Shown here one piece after another: positions 27,201 to 34,338 of a DNA stretch of 64,000 nt; position 1 is the first letter of the stretch, and each line of letters starts with the position of its first letter. The stretch lies in assembly GCA_947168045.1 (NCBI GenBank), contig CAMVKN010000009.1, positions 1-64,000 of the forward strand, written 5' to 3'. Below the pieces are notes generated by a model. That model saw only the letters and a program-made list of their open reading frames with translations. It was not told where the DNA came from and searched no databases. The stretch is from an uncultured Prevotellaceae bacterium. GTDB lineage: Bacteria; Bacteroidota; Bacteroidia; Bacteroidales; Bacteroidaceae. A program made the translations under genes and the position numbers.

Positions 27201-29746
27201 GTGATGGTGCGTATCTTTGTAGAGGCGTCACCAACAACCTCGATGGCGGCTACGAGTGTAACACTTGCCTGGTGGGTGGTGCTGTTCTTTGCTGTTGCCG
27301 TAGCGGTGATGATGGCGGTACCCACGCCTACAGGAGTGATATTCCCGCTGGCATCGACAGTGGCTACAGAGGTATTACTGCTCTGGAAGTTACCGGGAGC
27401 GTTATAATAATCCTTCATATCGACAGTACCGTCTTCACCGGTAAGTGTGTAGCCGGTACGAGCCTCAGCGTCTCCACCCGTACTAAGCACCGTCTTAGCG
27501 TATGTCAGTGTACCGATAGCACGGGTAGGAGTACTGACGATGATACTATTGATGTATGCCACCACGGGGTTAGAGTATATCTCGACCCTACCCGCCTGTG
27601 TGGCGGTGAGTTGCAGCGTACCGCCTGCGTTGCCGGTAACGTTGGCTCCGGCGGCATCCGACATGTCGAGCACGGCAGCGCTATTTCCACCCTTCCAGTT
27701 TACGGTGACCGTCTGTCCTGCCTGAACATCGTCAATGGATATACTGCTGGCACGCATGGCAAGGAAGTTAGTACCCAAATTCTTTGGAGCTATATACAGA
27801 CGGTCGTTGTTAGCGGCTTTGTTTATAAGCAGACCTGCTGTCTCTGGCATCACGGTACTTCCGTCAGTAGTTAGCTGGGTATGATCCATTGCAGCGGTAT
27901 TGCGATAGAAGGTGCCGCTAAGACCGTTAGTGGTATAGTTATGACCACTCCCACTGTTTGTATCCCAACCTCCGCCGGTAAGGTCGGAAACTGTCGTTGT
28001 CCACTTGTCGTTCTCGTTGAATATCCACGTGTGCTTAACGAGATTGATAGTATAAGCTATATTGTTGGTACCTGACGTAGCCTTTACAACGACAGGTACG
28101 GGACTGAAGAAGTAGTTGCCTTTGAATGTCACCTTGCCTGTTGCATCTACATCAGCGATGCTACTACCCGACATGATACTGTAGCTTACGGGCAGTCCAT
28201 CTGCCGAGATGGCAGGGTTGGTGTAACTGGTCTCGCTGACATCGACGGTGATGACCGACTGCGGATTGCGGAAGGTCAGTAATGATGCAGCGGGTACAAA
28301 CGTGAACGAATGCAGTAGCGGCGTGGCGCTTCCCTTACCGTCACTTCCGGCATTATACAGGTAATAGGTCTTTCCACCCTCTAATGAACTGGAAATAGAA
28401 GTGCCGGAATTGAGTGATGCAACAAGTGTAGAAGTATCGTCACTGGCGTAAATGACCGCATAATCCATATTACCTGTAACTGTCAGAGTTCCGTTAACTG
28501 ACGGTACGAACTTATAGAACGTGCCACCCCAGTTGGTTTCAGGGGGGATCTTGCTGGCGCCATTGTTCAGATTAGGATGCGAATAGCCGTTAGTATCAAT
28601 AACCTTCAATACGGTACGTGTACCGTCGTTGACAACCACCGCCGTAGGACCCCCACGGAATGACATGTTGATAAACGGTACAACATCAACGCTGTGGTTA
28701 CTGATGACACCCACGTTATCGAAGGTGTATGTTTTCGTAGCCGCATCGTAAGAACCTGTCACGGTAGGTGCAGCAACGTTAAGGTTGTATTGCGCCTTCT
28801 TGCCACCGATGGTTGCGGTCACCGTTCCCGTGCCGGCAGCTCTCAGGCGTGGCGAAGGAGAGTATGTCTTTTCATAGTTACTCAGCACGGTGCCGTCATA
28901 GGTATATGTAACAGCAGCATTTGCGGGGTTATAGAGCACGGGCATGCCCGAAGTGATTTTGTTATTATTGTCGGCAGCAGTAAGGTTGACGGAGTGTGAC
29001 ACCACATCCCATCCCCACTTCTGAACGGACAGGTTGGCGATAGCCAATGAGCTGTTATAGCGCTTGGTGGCGAACTCCATCCGTCCCAGACCGCCCAAAG
29101 CGCTAGTTGTGGTTATTTCTGTCTCGGTGAAGAACGAAGCATTCACGTCGCTCGTGTTGTCAGTGCCTCGGTCTATAATGGACAGGTACGTCTTATCGTA
29201 AGTGCGATGCAACTTTAAGCGATACCAATGGTCGTTGGCTAATGTCACGCTCTGTGTTCCGCTGCCGTTGATGGACCATGTTGTTCCTCCTGCTGCCATC
29301 TGCGCCAACTGCAGAACAGACGATGCAGTCGTGGTAGAAGCGCTAGCACCTATACTAACAGCGGTGTTGCCGGCGTCATCCACCTGGAACCATGATACCT
29401 GGTTGGAGCCACCCTTTATCTTCATATCAAACTGGAGTATGAAACTTACTCCTGCTCCGACTAAGTTCATTGTACTGTTAGTATAGACGCGCGTGCCATT
29501 GTTGTTTTCTCCATTCTGGGTAATCTCGGTGTATCCAGCGGCTGTACTTACCACATACCGGTCAGAATTGTCAGAAGTCCAACTGCCGCCTTGGTTGCCG
29601 GGCGAGGTAGTGGAATCCAGATAGTATGTCGGTGTGGTCGTGCCTTCAGCCCGCGCTCCCTGCGCTCCAACTATCAGCAGAAGCAGCAGGCAGAGGTGTT
29701 TCGTTATGTATCTATATCGTGTTATTGTCATCATATCTTGTCTCAA
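21278..29746 (-). CDS. Giant T9SS-type surface protein inside fimbrillin operon
   Basis: The product has 2,822 residues. A signal peptide (KHLCLLLLLIVGAQGARAE) follows a short basic start; the Met at 29734 is an alternative start. The N-terminal region resembles a concanavalin-like sugar-binding fold, and stretches such as SNTSVATVDASGNITPVGVG near residues 790-810 are typical of bacterial Ig-like (BID_2/Big_2) domains. Four larger units begin with a W-x-F motif at about residues 570 (TWIFNEND), 1285 (YSWNFETVG), 1760 (RWDFYRTKNG) and 2130 (FTWNFENISG). The C-terminus, YNLRGQMMDD followed by GVYIRNGKKVVVK, is a T9SS-like sorting tail. It lies between fimbrillin genes, 14 nt after one and 3 nt before the next, so it is part of the fimbrial operon. 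I infer a surface-attached or fimbria-associated adhesin; no enzyme motif was seen. Confidence 0.85.
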   Translation of the reverse strand: MRQDMMTITRYRYITKHLCLLLLLIVGAQGARAEGTTTPTYYLDSTTSPGNQGGSWTSDNSDRYVVSTAAGYTEITQNGENNNGTRVYTNSTMNLVGAGVSFILQFDMKIKGGSNQVSWFQVDDAGNTAVSIGASASTTTASSVLQLAQMAAGGTTWSINGSGTQSVTLANDHWYRLKLHRTYDKTYLSIIDRGTDNTSDVNASFFTETEITTTSALGGLGRMEFATKRYNSSLAIANLSVQKWGWDVVSHSVNLTAADNNNKITSGMPVLYNPANAAVTYTYDGTVLSNYEKTYSPSPRLRAAGTGTVTATIGGKKAQYNLNVAAPTVTGSYDAATKTYTFDNVGVISNHSVDVVPFINMSFRGGPTAVVVNDGTRTVLKVIDTNGYSHPNLNNGASKIPPETNWGGTFYKFVPSVNGTLTVTGNMDYAVIYASDDTSTLVASLNSGTSISSSLEGGKTYYLYNAGSDGKGSATPLLHSFTFVPAASLLTFRNPQSVITVDVSETSYTNPAISADGLPVSYSIMSGSSIADVDATGKVTFKGNYFFSPVPVVVKATSGTNNIAYTINLVKHTWIFNENDKWTTTVSDLTGGGWDTNSGSGHNYTTNGLSGTFYRNTAAMDHTQLTTDGSTVMPETAGLLINKAANNDRLYIAPKNLGTNFLAMRASSISIDDVQAGQTVTVNWKGGNSAAVLDMSDAAGANVTGNAGGTLQLTATQAGRVEIYSNPVVAYINSIIVSTPTRAIGTLTYAKTVLSTGGDAEARTGYTLTGEDGTVDMKDYYNAPGNFQSSNTSVATVDASGNITPVGVGTAIITATATAKNSTTHQASVTLVAAIEVVGDASTKIRTITIEDLLYNVGVDGVNAADGLDRRIPGFDLTFEGDDGAKVNDPSVLILQKDAKQGKLTITPRLSGSGTATITKALISVSAATETPKWKVNGGSEVAVSTGGVTYDGLTGGTLTLEATSGNISLTSIKLYYNSTVALDETKVGPVFKFDNSHLMRIPADGRAFTQTPTQVVTDYFHSFRPDYTYMSSAANVATINTDGTNGQLLKSGESTITATFQETAYFARSTASFTINNTLLPGETYADVAMTNGQKIHIEASASAANTQLTLSGTASPNNSLSFGLSRSRQNTFAGATGNVTLTNGTTGEDITIYSLRVVTSNVRAWLYYKGQEDNYFEQVLFTGLESGTVAGFRVVDIGDPDNPIDLTDAYKLGGGSYTFGTTGAFTTYDTATGAATPSTSEGSSTLSHSLEKKSGMADGYDNNITATTTIQVLPFTGATPSYSWNFETVGTGDILGTGWTYDDRGFQYGYFSGYTPVFNTGNTTVKSGMHGILLKDEYRWYTTRGLRANLSQPKASFKFPVKAGMEIDVYAATSSADISNNITNVTDINGNDTGVLYIEQEGEAFPVHNYFIAKEDGMVEIQVTDKVGMYLHSITLRVPEIHFTDAVVTTLPTGDGGTGYIENAPINVKDASLGNLTYSITEAKNFSGDDVPVANLATSIIDSGDYAGRVTLKGGADGYGWFEVKATNTAATGLEPKTGTYKVYVVDFKFDPATATLNLNNHDGEDYYGGDDTSTNNYPVGKDYGVTPIEYSFEIAPGNSARAMMEQTTRSVPGQTTYQLTAYSPGEIILRAKTGRITAECTLTVEGYAFQYVAPVLSDKDIAEDSYVFLNKLPDDFDFSNTTLQADLSGEWTAHPTYNIVTKDEKNYVQISNLKGKGHGAIRYTATDNNGTVGDTSDDKVIQFVLTLAYPASSNKRWDFYRTKNGVGGTDGFRAQTIYDTTPDPDLSHDNKIGDYSSASVSDYVIRGYNSWTTNTSWSRVYRNGSREPRWALDRSVHNDNAFIIEETAGLMIETPTKSFYVDNNSDAAYTHIGIHSRSTITIPKLKNGDFISLNLSRVIPNKGAIIDAVNVTDLAGKPVNTSFTITRSQIDYRENGELAHDGSGARIIPGYYTFIAHKDGASETDEFDVSFTLADDGYLDVLSIEIYSPKGRDSGNGYDPANGYDYTMLPVKLDAPGNPAPPVSLLKEEGQQIVYDLTYCHPLWSTSVGPAEYVVRDKIDNLNADFENVGWYSNGGAYYNNGRITVNDGYGRIKVRMENYTADGKYLIGYTPDYSLTVGHPPHQDYPFTWNFENISGGAVKDHNNNSYNSISTDYYTWQNLGYETFKLDTRTAAGSLYVPGATLVASSHDLGQKGKISYLNANNYGCDEFNGLGFTGQIVFRTALQAAEEPAAPAALNSNGILLEYKMTEAFGAYTKVGEEITWTAANRPTDADTKTYWAAGDGLIMFGSAGKRQASAIAAGRAAYLMDGGTTKYLLIKPERALKEGDVITLKGYSTANVLLSGFSFYAAQLDNAYNDLLTLHWEHSYNDREQTITHTVGQGDGLAGRDSVYIFRAGKQYSVYLTEISITPIDEATPTIAERALTCNGDVTVTIPDLEQDYYVYIKSSAAPKTIPSNLTAAVTADGLDANTDVYKYKVLTAGNADVTFADGTKIYRIGVTDILKPLTRVGTGDAWATESRNHAIDYKQTGVFTVNDITANTVTAKTYGLQRITVTMNPQTDAMPAETGMVLKMKMKYAEGDDDGSGGTMTAEQATTATATAVANFAKAKYGNSVPLFYPPHSTPILSDAVKFGGSQENLMMANLDKRVLEHETEMGVIDNDGDDFDDSGVANGNYTRFIFASRYMKWTKGESLEHSDFTDGTVPVFYRLHIYEVGEEVDGNVLDSSEAAALNTLGANKAYMLIHSGNVPEALWKNDVAPARPFIGIEGISDMEEYDPGLGTGRSQGDGRTYNLRGQMMDDGSSLTPGVYIRNGKKVVVK

Positions 29747-29760
29747 AAATATTATTCAAG

Positions 29761-31098
29761 TTACTCCGTTATAGAAGTTTGTCTTGCCAACGAACTGCTG
29801 GCACTGGTACCCGTCTCAATGACTACAGACTTGTTGAGGATTTCTCCTTCCCAGTCGGTAGCTGTTACATTGAGTTTGAAAGTGGTAAGTCCGAACACCA
29901 AGTTCAGGTAGTATTTCACTCCTGCAACGAGTTCCAGGTTCTCGACTTTGGCAGTGCCGGAGACTTTCTCGCGGTGGTAACCGGTTTCGGTCTTGTAGGT
30001 AATAAAATATTCCACTGCAATGTCGTAGTCCTGTGCCGCCTGCGGAATGTGCATGAAGAGATTATTGGACTTTATTACGTTCTGCGTGTTGGCAGACTCT
30101 GTGACGCCGGGGACTTCGGTATCGTAAGCATCAGAGGTCATTACTTCATAACCTGTTGCATCGTTAACATTGTCAGGATGCGGGTCAAGCAGTTTAGGGT
30201 CAATGACTGCAGAACTGTTTAGCTCGAAGACGGCAATAGTGCCGCTTGTGCTTTGCCAGTTAGGTTCATGCGCCGTAGTGTTGTGAAGGTTCAGCACACC
30301 GCTCTTATGGAGGGGGGCTGCTGCTGGTGTTATAGTGATACTCTTCAGCGTCACCTTACAGCCGTTAGGGTCGCCGATGGTACCGAGATGCGACCTGTCT
30401 TCGAAATCGGTCAAGCGGTTTTCCTGATCTACAAGGACCTGAGCGTGCACACCCAGAGCACAGAGGGCGTGATAGAAGGTGAAGAGCACGGCGGAGTTGG
30501 TCTGTCCCTGCTGGAGGTCTATCCATGGCAGTCCCGACTTCTCCTTGGTATCTGTGCGCACACCCCAAAGCAAATCGACACTCTCTGCAGGGTCTGTTGC
30601 CACGGTATAGCTGATGGTGGGGTCGCCGCTACCAGTAGAGATAGCATTGATGCCAGGACCAGTGTCACCGACACTCATATACGGTGCGTATGCGAAGAAG
30701 GTGTATTTCTTGTCCTTGTTCCATGGTTTCAGTCCACTGCTTTCTTCTGGATATTTCCAACTGCCCGGAATGTCGAGACTCGTTGTGGGAGCAGTGCCGT
30801 CGGTGACAAAGGTGACAGGAGTGTTTGCGGCAAACAGATTATACTCTTTTGTACTGCTGTTATATTCAGCGCTGCCCTCATAGCCATACACACCGAAGCC
30901 CGTAGTCTTGAGCTTTGTAAAGTCCATGACGCCGGGCTGTTGGTCGGCGCGCGTCACAGCCGACTGCACCTCTTTCACACCCAGCGTGATAACGTTAGCG
31001 TCTTGCACTGAGACTGCGGGATGCGTATCGTCGTCGTTAGTACATCCTGCCAATAGCAGGGCTATGCTTATGTATAATATGCTTCTTATCTTTATCAT
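29761..31098 (-). CDS. Fimbrillin-family lipoprotein
   Basis: The product has 445 residues. The lipobox is LLLAGC (Cys19), and VTRADQQPG around Arg50 fits the fimbrillin maturation site. Family motifs are TFFAYAPYM, VDLLWGVRTDTK and TFYHALCALGV, and the C-terminal part YYLNLVFGLTTFKLNVTATDW is the usual final strand pair. It is the third gene of the minus-strand operon, 30 nt after the previous gene and 14 nt before the giant. It resembles the 515- and 519-residue fimbrillins in plan but is shorter. It is likely a minor shaft or adaptor subunit. Confidence 0.82.
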   Translation of the reverse strand: MIKIRSILYISIALLLAGCTNDDDTHPAVSVQDANVITLGVKEVQSAVTRADQQPGVMDFTKLKTTGFGVYGYEGSAEYNSSTKEYNLFAANTPVTFVTDGTAPTTSLDIPGSWKYPEESSGLKPWNKDKKYTFFAYAPYMSVGDTGPGINAISTGSGDPTISYTVATDPAESVDLLWGVRTDTKEKSGLPWIDLQQGQTNSAVLFTFYHALCALGVHAQVLVDQENRLTDFEDRSHLGTIGDPNGCKVTLKSITITPAAAPLHKSGVLNLHNTTAHEPNWQSTSGTIAVFELNSSAVIDPKLLDPHPDNVNDATGYEVMTSDAYDTEVPGVTESANTQNVIKSNNLFMHIPQAAQDYDIAVEYFITYKTETGYHREKVSGTAKVENLELVAGVKYYLNLVFGLTTFKLNVTATDWEGEILNKSVVIETGTSASSSLARQTSITE

Positions 31099-31103
31099 AG
31101 CGT

Positions 31104-31135
31104 TAATAAACTCTTCACTCTTAACTCTTCACTCT
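31104..31135 (-). repeat. AGAGTGAAGAGT tandem repeat overlapping a stop codon
   Basis: On the minus strand the sequence AGAGTGAAGAGTTAAGAGTG followed by AAGAGTTTATTA spans the last codons and TGA of the upstream fimbrillin gene and most of the gap to the next. It is one of several short-period purine-rich repeats at gene junctions in this window. Confidence 0.55.
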
Positions 31136-32532
31136 ATGACCACCTCGAAGTTCCTGCCTATAGTGATGTTTACTATCTTTTCTTTGCCCTCCTCCAATGT
31201 TATGGGGAAGCTGAAGTTCTCACCCGTACTGTTGTTTACTTCTATCGTAACGGTTATCTTGCCATCGGCATTAGGTATCAGCAACAGTGAATTGCTCGGC
31301 ATGTTAGGTATAACTGTCTCGCCATCAGCCAAAGGCTCTATAAGAGTCTTTGCTGTGTGACCGGAGGAAGGAGGCCCAACAAGTTCTGCCGCAGAATGTA
31401 CTACCTGTACGAAAGGTGGCGGTAGCGGGACTGACGCTTCGCTGCTTCCTGTTCCGTCAGGCCATGGATCATGTTCAGTCCACTCTCCTGTTGACAAATC
31501 AAGTTTAGCAGAACTGTTTAGCGTACCTTTAATGGTAAACCCTTCCAAATTTATGACTTCACCGGTATTGTTTGTTATCGTACCGAAGGTTAGCTTCGCA
31601 AGTGCATGCTTAAAATTCAGTACCGCGGGATTTACATTTCTGAGGTCATGCTTTGCGCCGGCATAGAGCAAATCAACATTGGTGCCGGACAAACGATCGC
31701 TATAATCCGACGCTCCCGCATCTGTCAGATTAGGATATTTTTCCGCCGTAAAGGTCAGTTTTCCGCTTGTCACAGTATATGTTGGGCTTGGGCTTGGCTT
31801 GAATGGTGCATACGCATAGATGTCAAGTGTTCCTGCCTTGGTTCTTGGCCAGTATTGGTCATAGTTATTTGCACCAATGTTCCATCTACCATTCGTTTTA
31901 TTCCACTTTACCTGAGTATTCGCGTAATTCAACTTTTCGCAGTAAAGTCCAAACCCTTCGTCAGTAGCTTGCTGTACCTCGACGGAATAGATATACATTG
32001 GTCCTGTGGTGGTAGTAAAGACAACATCGCCGTTGGCACCCACGGTGCCACGACCTGTCTGCTTTGCTCCTGTAGGAGGCGTAAATCCAGACGGTCTGGT
32101 CAGGTTGGCAAAACTCAATACACGTGGAGTATCCGTTGTCTTGAATACTATTGTCACACCCTGTCCGGCTTTCAAGTTCCTAATAGTCAATGTTCCATGC
32201 AAGCGTACGGCTTTTTCCACATCTTCCACCGTCAGGTTTTCTTCAGCACCACCTAACGGAGTGAATGTCAGTCCTGTCATATTCAACAAGGCTTCCTTAG
32301 TTAGTGTTTCGGTTGTGAAGTCCCATAAAGCTCCCGGGTAGGTACCCTTCAGTCCCTCCAACGTCTCGCCTGCGCGAGTACTGACTGTGATGCTTTCGCC
32401 CTGCCAGTCGGTTTCTGCAACGTCGAGTGTAAGTGCCAAGTCATCGGGCTTTGCACCTCCGCTGACAACGTCTTCACTGCTGCAGGCGGTAAGCGTTAAC
32501 AATAGTCCAAGTATGAAATATTTATTATGCAT
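31129..32532 (-). CDS. Divergent fimbrillin-family lipoprotein
   Basis: The product has 467 residues. The lipobox is LTLTAC (Cys17), and STRAGETLEG around Arg53 resembles the fimbrillin maturation site. The core motifs are recognisable but weaker: YDQYWPRT, LDIYAYAPF, NVDLLYAGA and NFKHALAKLTF. The C-terminus (LLLIPNADGKITVTIEVN, then KIVNITIGRNFEVVIE) fits the family. It is the second gene of the operon, 20 nt after the 515-residue fimbrillin. Its last codons are encoded by a tandem repeat. It is probably an accessory subunit; no more exact role can be read. Confidence 0.78.
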   Translation of the reverse strand: MHNKYFILGLLLTLTACSSEDVVSGGAKPDDLALTLDVAETDWQGESITVSTRAGETLEGLKGTYPGALWDFTTETLTKEALLNMTGLTFTPLGGAEENLTVEDVEKAVRLHGTLTIRNLKAGQGVTIVFKTTDTPRVLSFANLTRPSGFTPPTGAKQTGRGTVGANGDVVFTTTTGPMYIYSVEVQQATDEGFGLYCEKLNYANTQVKWNKTNGRWNIGANNYDQYWPRTKAGTLDIYAYAPFKPSPSPTYTVTSGKLTFTAEKYPNLTDAGASDYSDRLSGTNVDLLYAGAKHDLRNVNPAVLNFKHALAKLTFGTITNNTGEVINLEGFTIKGTLNSSAKLDLSTGEWTEHDPWPDGTGSSEASVPLPPPFVQVVHSAAELVGPPSSGHTAKTLIEPLADGETVIPNMPSNSLLLIPNADGKITVTIEVNNSTGENFSFPITLEEGKEKIVNITIGRNFEVVIE

Positions 32533-32552
32533 TAAGCTCTACTTTTTATGAA

Positions 32553-34100
32553 TTATTCGACGTTCACGACGTTCACTTCTTTGGTGTTCACGTCCCATTC
32601 CTTCACCACTGAGCTCAGCAGGATGTATTCACCAGCGTCGTCGAGCACAGAGATATCAAACTTCGCACTCGTCAGTCCTAAGTTCAGCACGAGTTTATAC
32701 TGTTTGTTGGGATCGAACCTAAACGATGCGTCGCCCAGCGTCGCCGTGATGTCGTTGGTCACATCGGAGAAGTAGGGCACGGCGTTCAGCGTCAGGTTGG
32801 GGTCGAAGGTCACCACATGGTAAACGACACGCACGCTGAGAGTCCCGGTGTCCGTCGACGGCAAAAAGAGTATCAGGGGGTATCCGGCGGAGAGCTGGCG
32901 CTCGCTGTCGGTGACGCCCTGCTCCATGGCGTCGAAGGCGGCACGCGCCGTCTCCACCAGCGTCAGGCCAGTATCATCGTCCAGACCATCGCTGTCGGAG
33001 TCGGTAATGCTGGCTACGGCAGGAATGTTCGGCGCCGCATAGCGCATGGAGTAGTTGATGTCGTCCATGTCATTTGAGCTGTTAATGACATCATGACCAA
33101 TGGCGGCATTACCACCGAACATGAAGTGCGATTTCTGAAACGAATCATCCACGCCCGTATAGTCCCATGTCGGCACATCGGCATCAGGGGCCAGCAAGAG
33201 CTTGCCTTCAGTATAGTATTTGGGCGATGTGATGTCCACCGACTTGATGAAGATGCGGCTGTTGCCATCCACCGCCGTCGAGTAGGCAGGCGACGTATGG
33301 TCGGCCGTGCGGTCTATCATCGCCTTGGCATTGATGGCCAGCTTCGTCAGCGCATGCTTGAACACCAGTTGCACGTTGTCGGCCACGCGGCCGTCATCGT
33401 TGGCATCGTTGCTGTCGTACTTATACCTGTTCTGCGCCGTAGCCCACAGCAGGTCGACACTCTCGTCAACGCCGAAGGGCTTCTCCAGGCTCGTGCGGTA
33501 GTAGACGTACGAATGGGCCATATCGACACCGTTGCCACTCACCGCCACGATGCCGTCGTGATCGGGGGCGGTGCCGTCGTCAGGACCGTCGTAGTCCTTC
33601 ACGTCGAAGCCCGTGGTAGGGGTATCCACCTGTTGGTAGGGTGCGTATGCGAAGAACGTGAGATAGCTATGCGCCACGCTGCCTTGTGCATCCTGATTGT
33701 CGGCGGGCTGGTTGTCGTTTGGCCAGTATTTCACAGGACTGTAAGTCCAGTGGTCAGTGTCATAGTCCACCTTCTGGTGCCACATGAAATTGAAGGGGAC
33801 ATTCTTGTCCGCACGGGTCCAGGGTGTATTTTCAGTATACTGCGCAAACACGGCAAAGCTGGCAGCCTGCAGCGCAGCATTGTCAACCGCCCCCACCGGC
33901 GTGCCAACGGGATAGGTGGTGCGCGTTCCGTTGGCCGTGCGTTGCAGATAAGAGTCGAAGACGATAGCTTCGGGTGCATTGCCGGCGCCCGGCTCCGTGG
34001 GGCCGCTTTCCGTCACTTCGCTGCCACTGCATGCATACGCCAGCACAGCCATCATCAGCAGGAAAGCATATACCAAATATGTAGAATATCTTTGTTTCAT
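32553..34100 (-). CDS. Fimbrillin-family lipoprotein, first gene of operon
   Basis: The product has 515 residues. The lipobox is LAYAC (Cys24), and GTRTTYPVG around Arg60 is a likely maturation site. All family motifs are strong: YSPVKYWPND, LTFFAYAPYQQ, VDLLWATAQ and VFKHALTKLAINAKA, ending with LVLNLGLTSAKFDISV near the C-terminus. Among the minus-strand subunits it is the closest in pattern to the plus-strand major fimbrillin (37206-38819). It opens a six-gene, 17.5-kb operon with gaps of 3 to 30 nt. A TACTTTTG box lies 27 nt upstream. Confidence 0.85.
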   Translation of the reverse strand: MKQRYSTYLVYAFLLMMAVLAYACSGSEVTESGPTEPGAGNAPEAIVFDSYLQRTANGTRTTYPVGTPVGAVDNAALQAASFAVFAQYTENTPWTRADKNVPFNFMWHQKVDYDTDHWTYSPVKYWPNDNQPADNQDAQGSVAHSYLTFFAYAPYQQVDTPTTGFDVKDYDGPDDGTAPDHDGIVAVSGNGVDMAHSYVYYRTSLEKPFGVDESVDLLWATAQNRYKYDSNDANDDGRVADNVQLVFKHALTKLAINAKAMIDRTADHTSPAYSTAVDGNSRIFIKSVDITSPKYYTEGKLLLAPDADVPTWDYTGVDDSFQKSHFMFGGNAAIGHDVINSSNDMDDINYSMRYAAPNIPAVASITDSDSDGLDDDTGLTLVETARAAFDAMEQGVTDSERQLSAGYPLILFLPSTDTGTLSVRVVYHVVTFDPNLTLNAVPYFSDVTNDITATLGDASFRFDPNKQYKLVLNLGLTSAKFDISVLDDAGEYILLSSVVKEWDVNTKEVNVVNVE

Positions 34101-34126
34101 GGATGTGTATTTCCGATGTTACCATG

Positions 34127-34134
34127 CAAAAGTA
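34127..34134 (-). promoter_or_regulatory. Bacteroidetes -7 box for minus-strand fimbrial operon
   Basis: TACTTTTG on the minus strand matches the TAnnTTTG -7 consensus and lies 27 nt before the ATG at 34100. No clear TTTG is seen about 20 nt further upstream, so the -33 element is weak or absent. Confidence 0.5.
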
Positions 34135-34306
34135 CACATTTTCCTTACAATATCATTCACCATACAGTAGGTTTTTAGAAAATTTAACACGAGCGTGCGT
34201 GTTCTTAAATAATAGATAAAAGAAAAGGCGGCGTTAATGGGATGTTAAATGTGTTAAATAAAGTTATCAACAACGAAGTTAATATGCACCTTTAGAAAAA
34301 AAAATG

Positions 34307-34314
34307 TACCTTTG
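34307..34314 (+). promoter_or_regulatory. Bacteroidetes -7 box for plus-strand fimbrial operon
   Basis: TACCTTTG matches TAnnTTTG and ends 24 nt before the ATG at 34339. The 237-nt intergenic region between the divergent operons is AT-rich and otherwise holds a lone TTATCAACA, a 9-bp ATTTAACAC/GTGTTAAAT inverted pair (34182-34190 and 34251-34259), and no gene. Confidence 0.55.
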
Positions 34315-34338
34315 CCCAAAAATTGGAGTATAATCCAG

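Noticed and set aside
34182..34259. 9-bp inverted repeat ATTTAACAC/GTGTTAAAT in the divergent fimbrial promoter region, possible invertible promoter
   Set aside because: The arms are short and AT-rich, similarity stops outside the nine bases, and the -7 boxes lie outside the bracketed segment.
34262..34272. TTATCAACA as a DnaA box
   Set aside because: A single near-match in AT-rich DNA with no companions.
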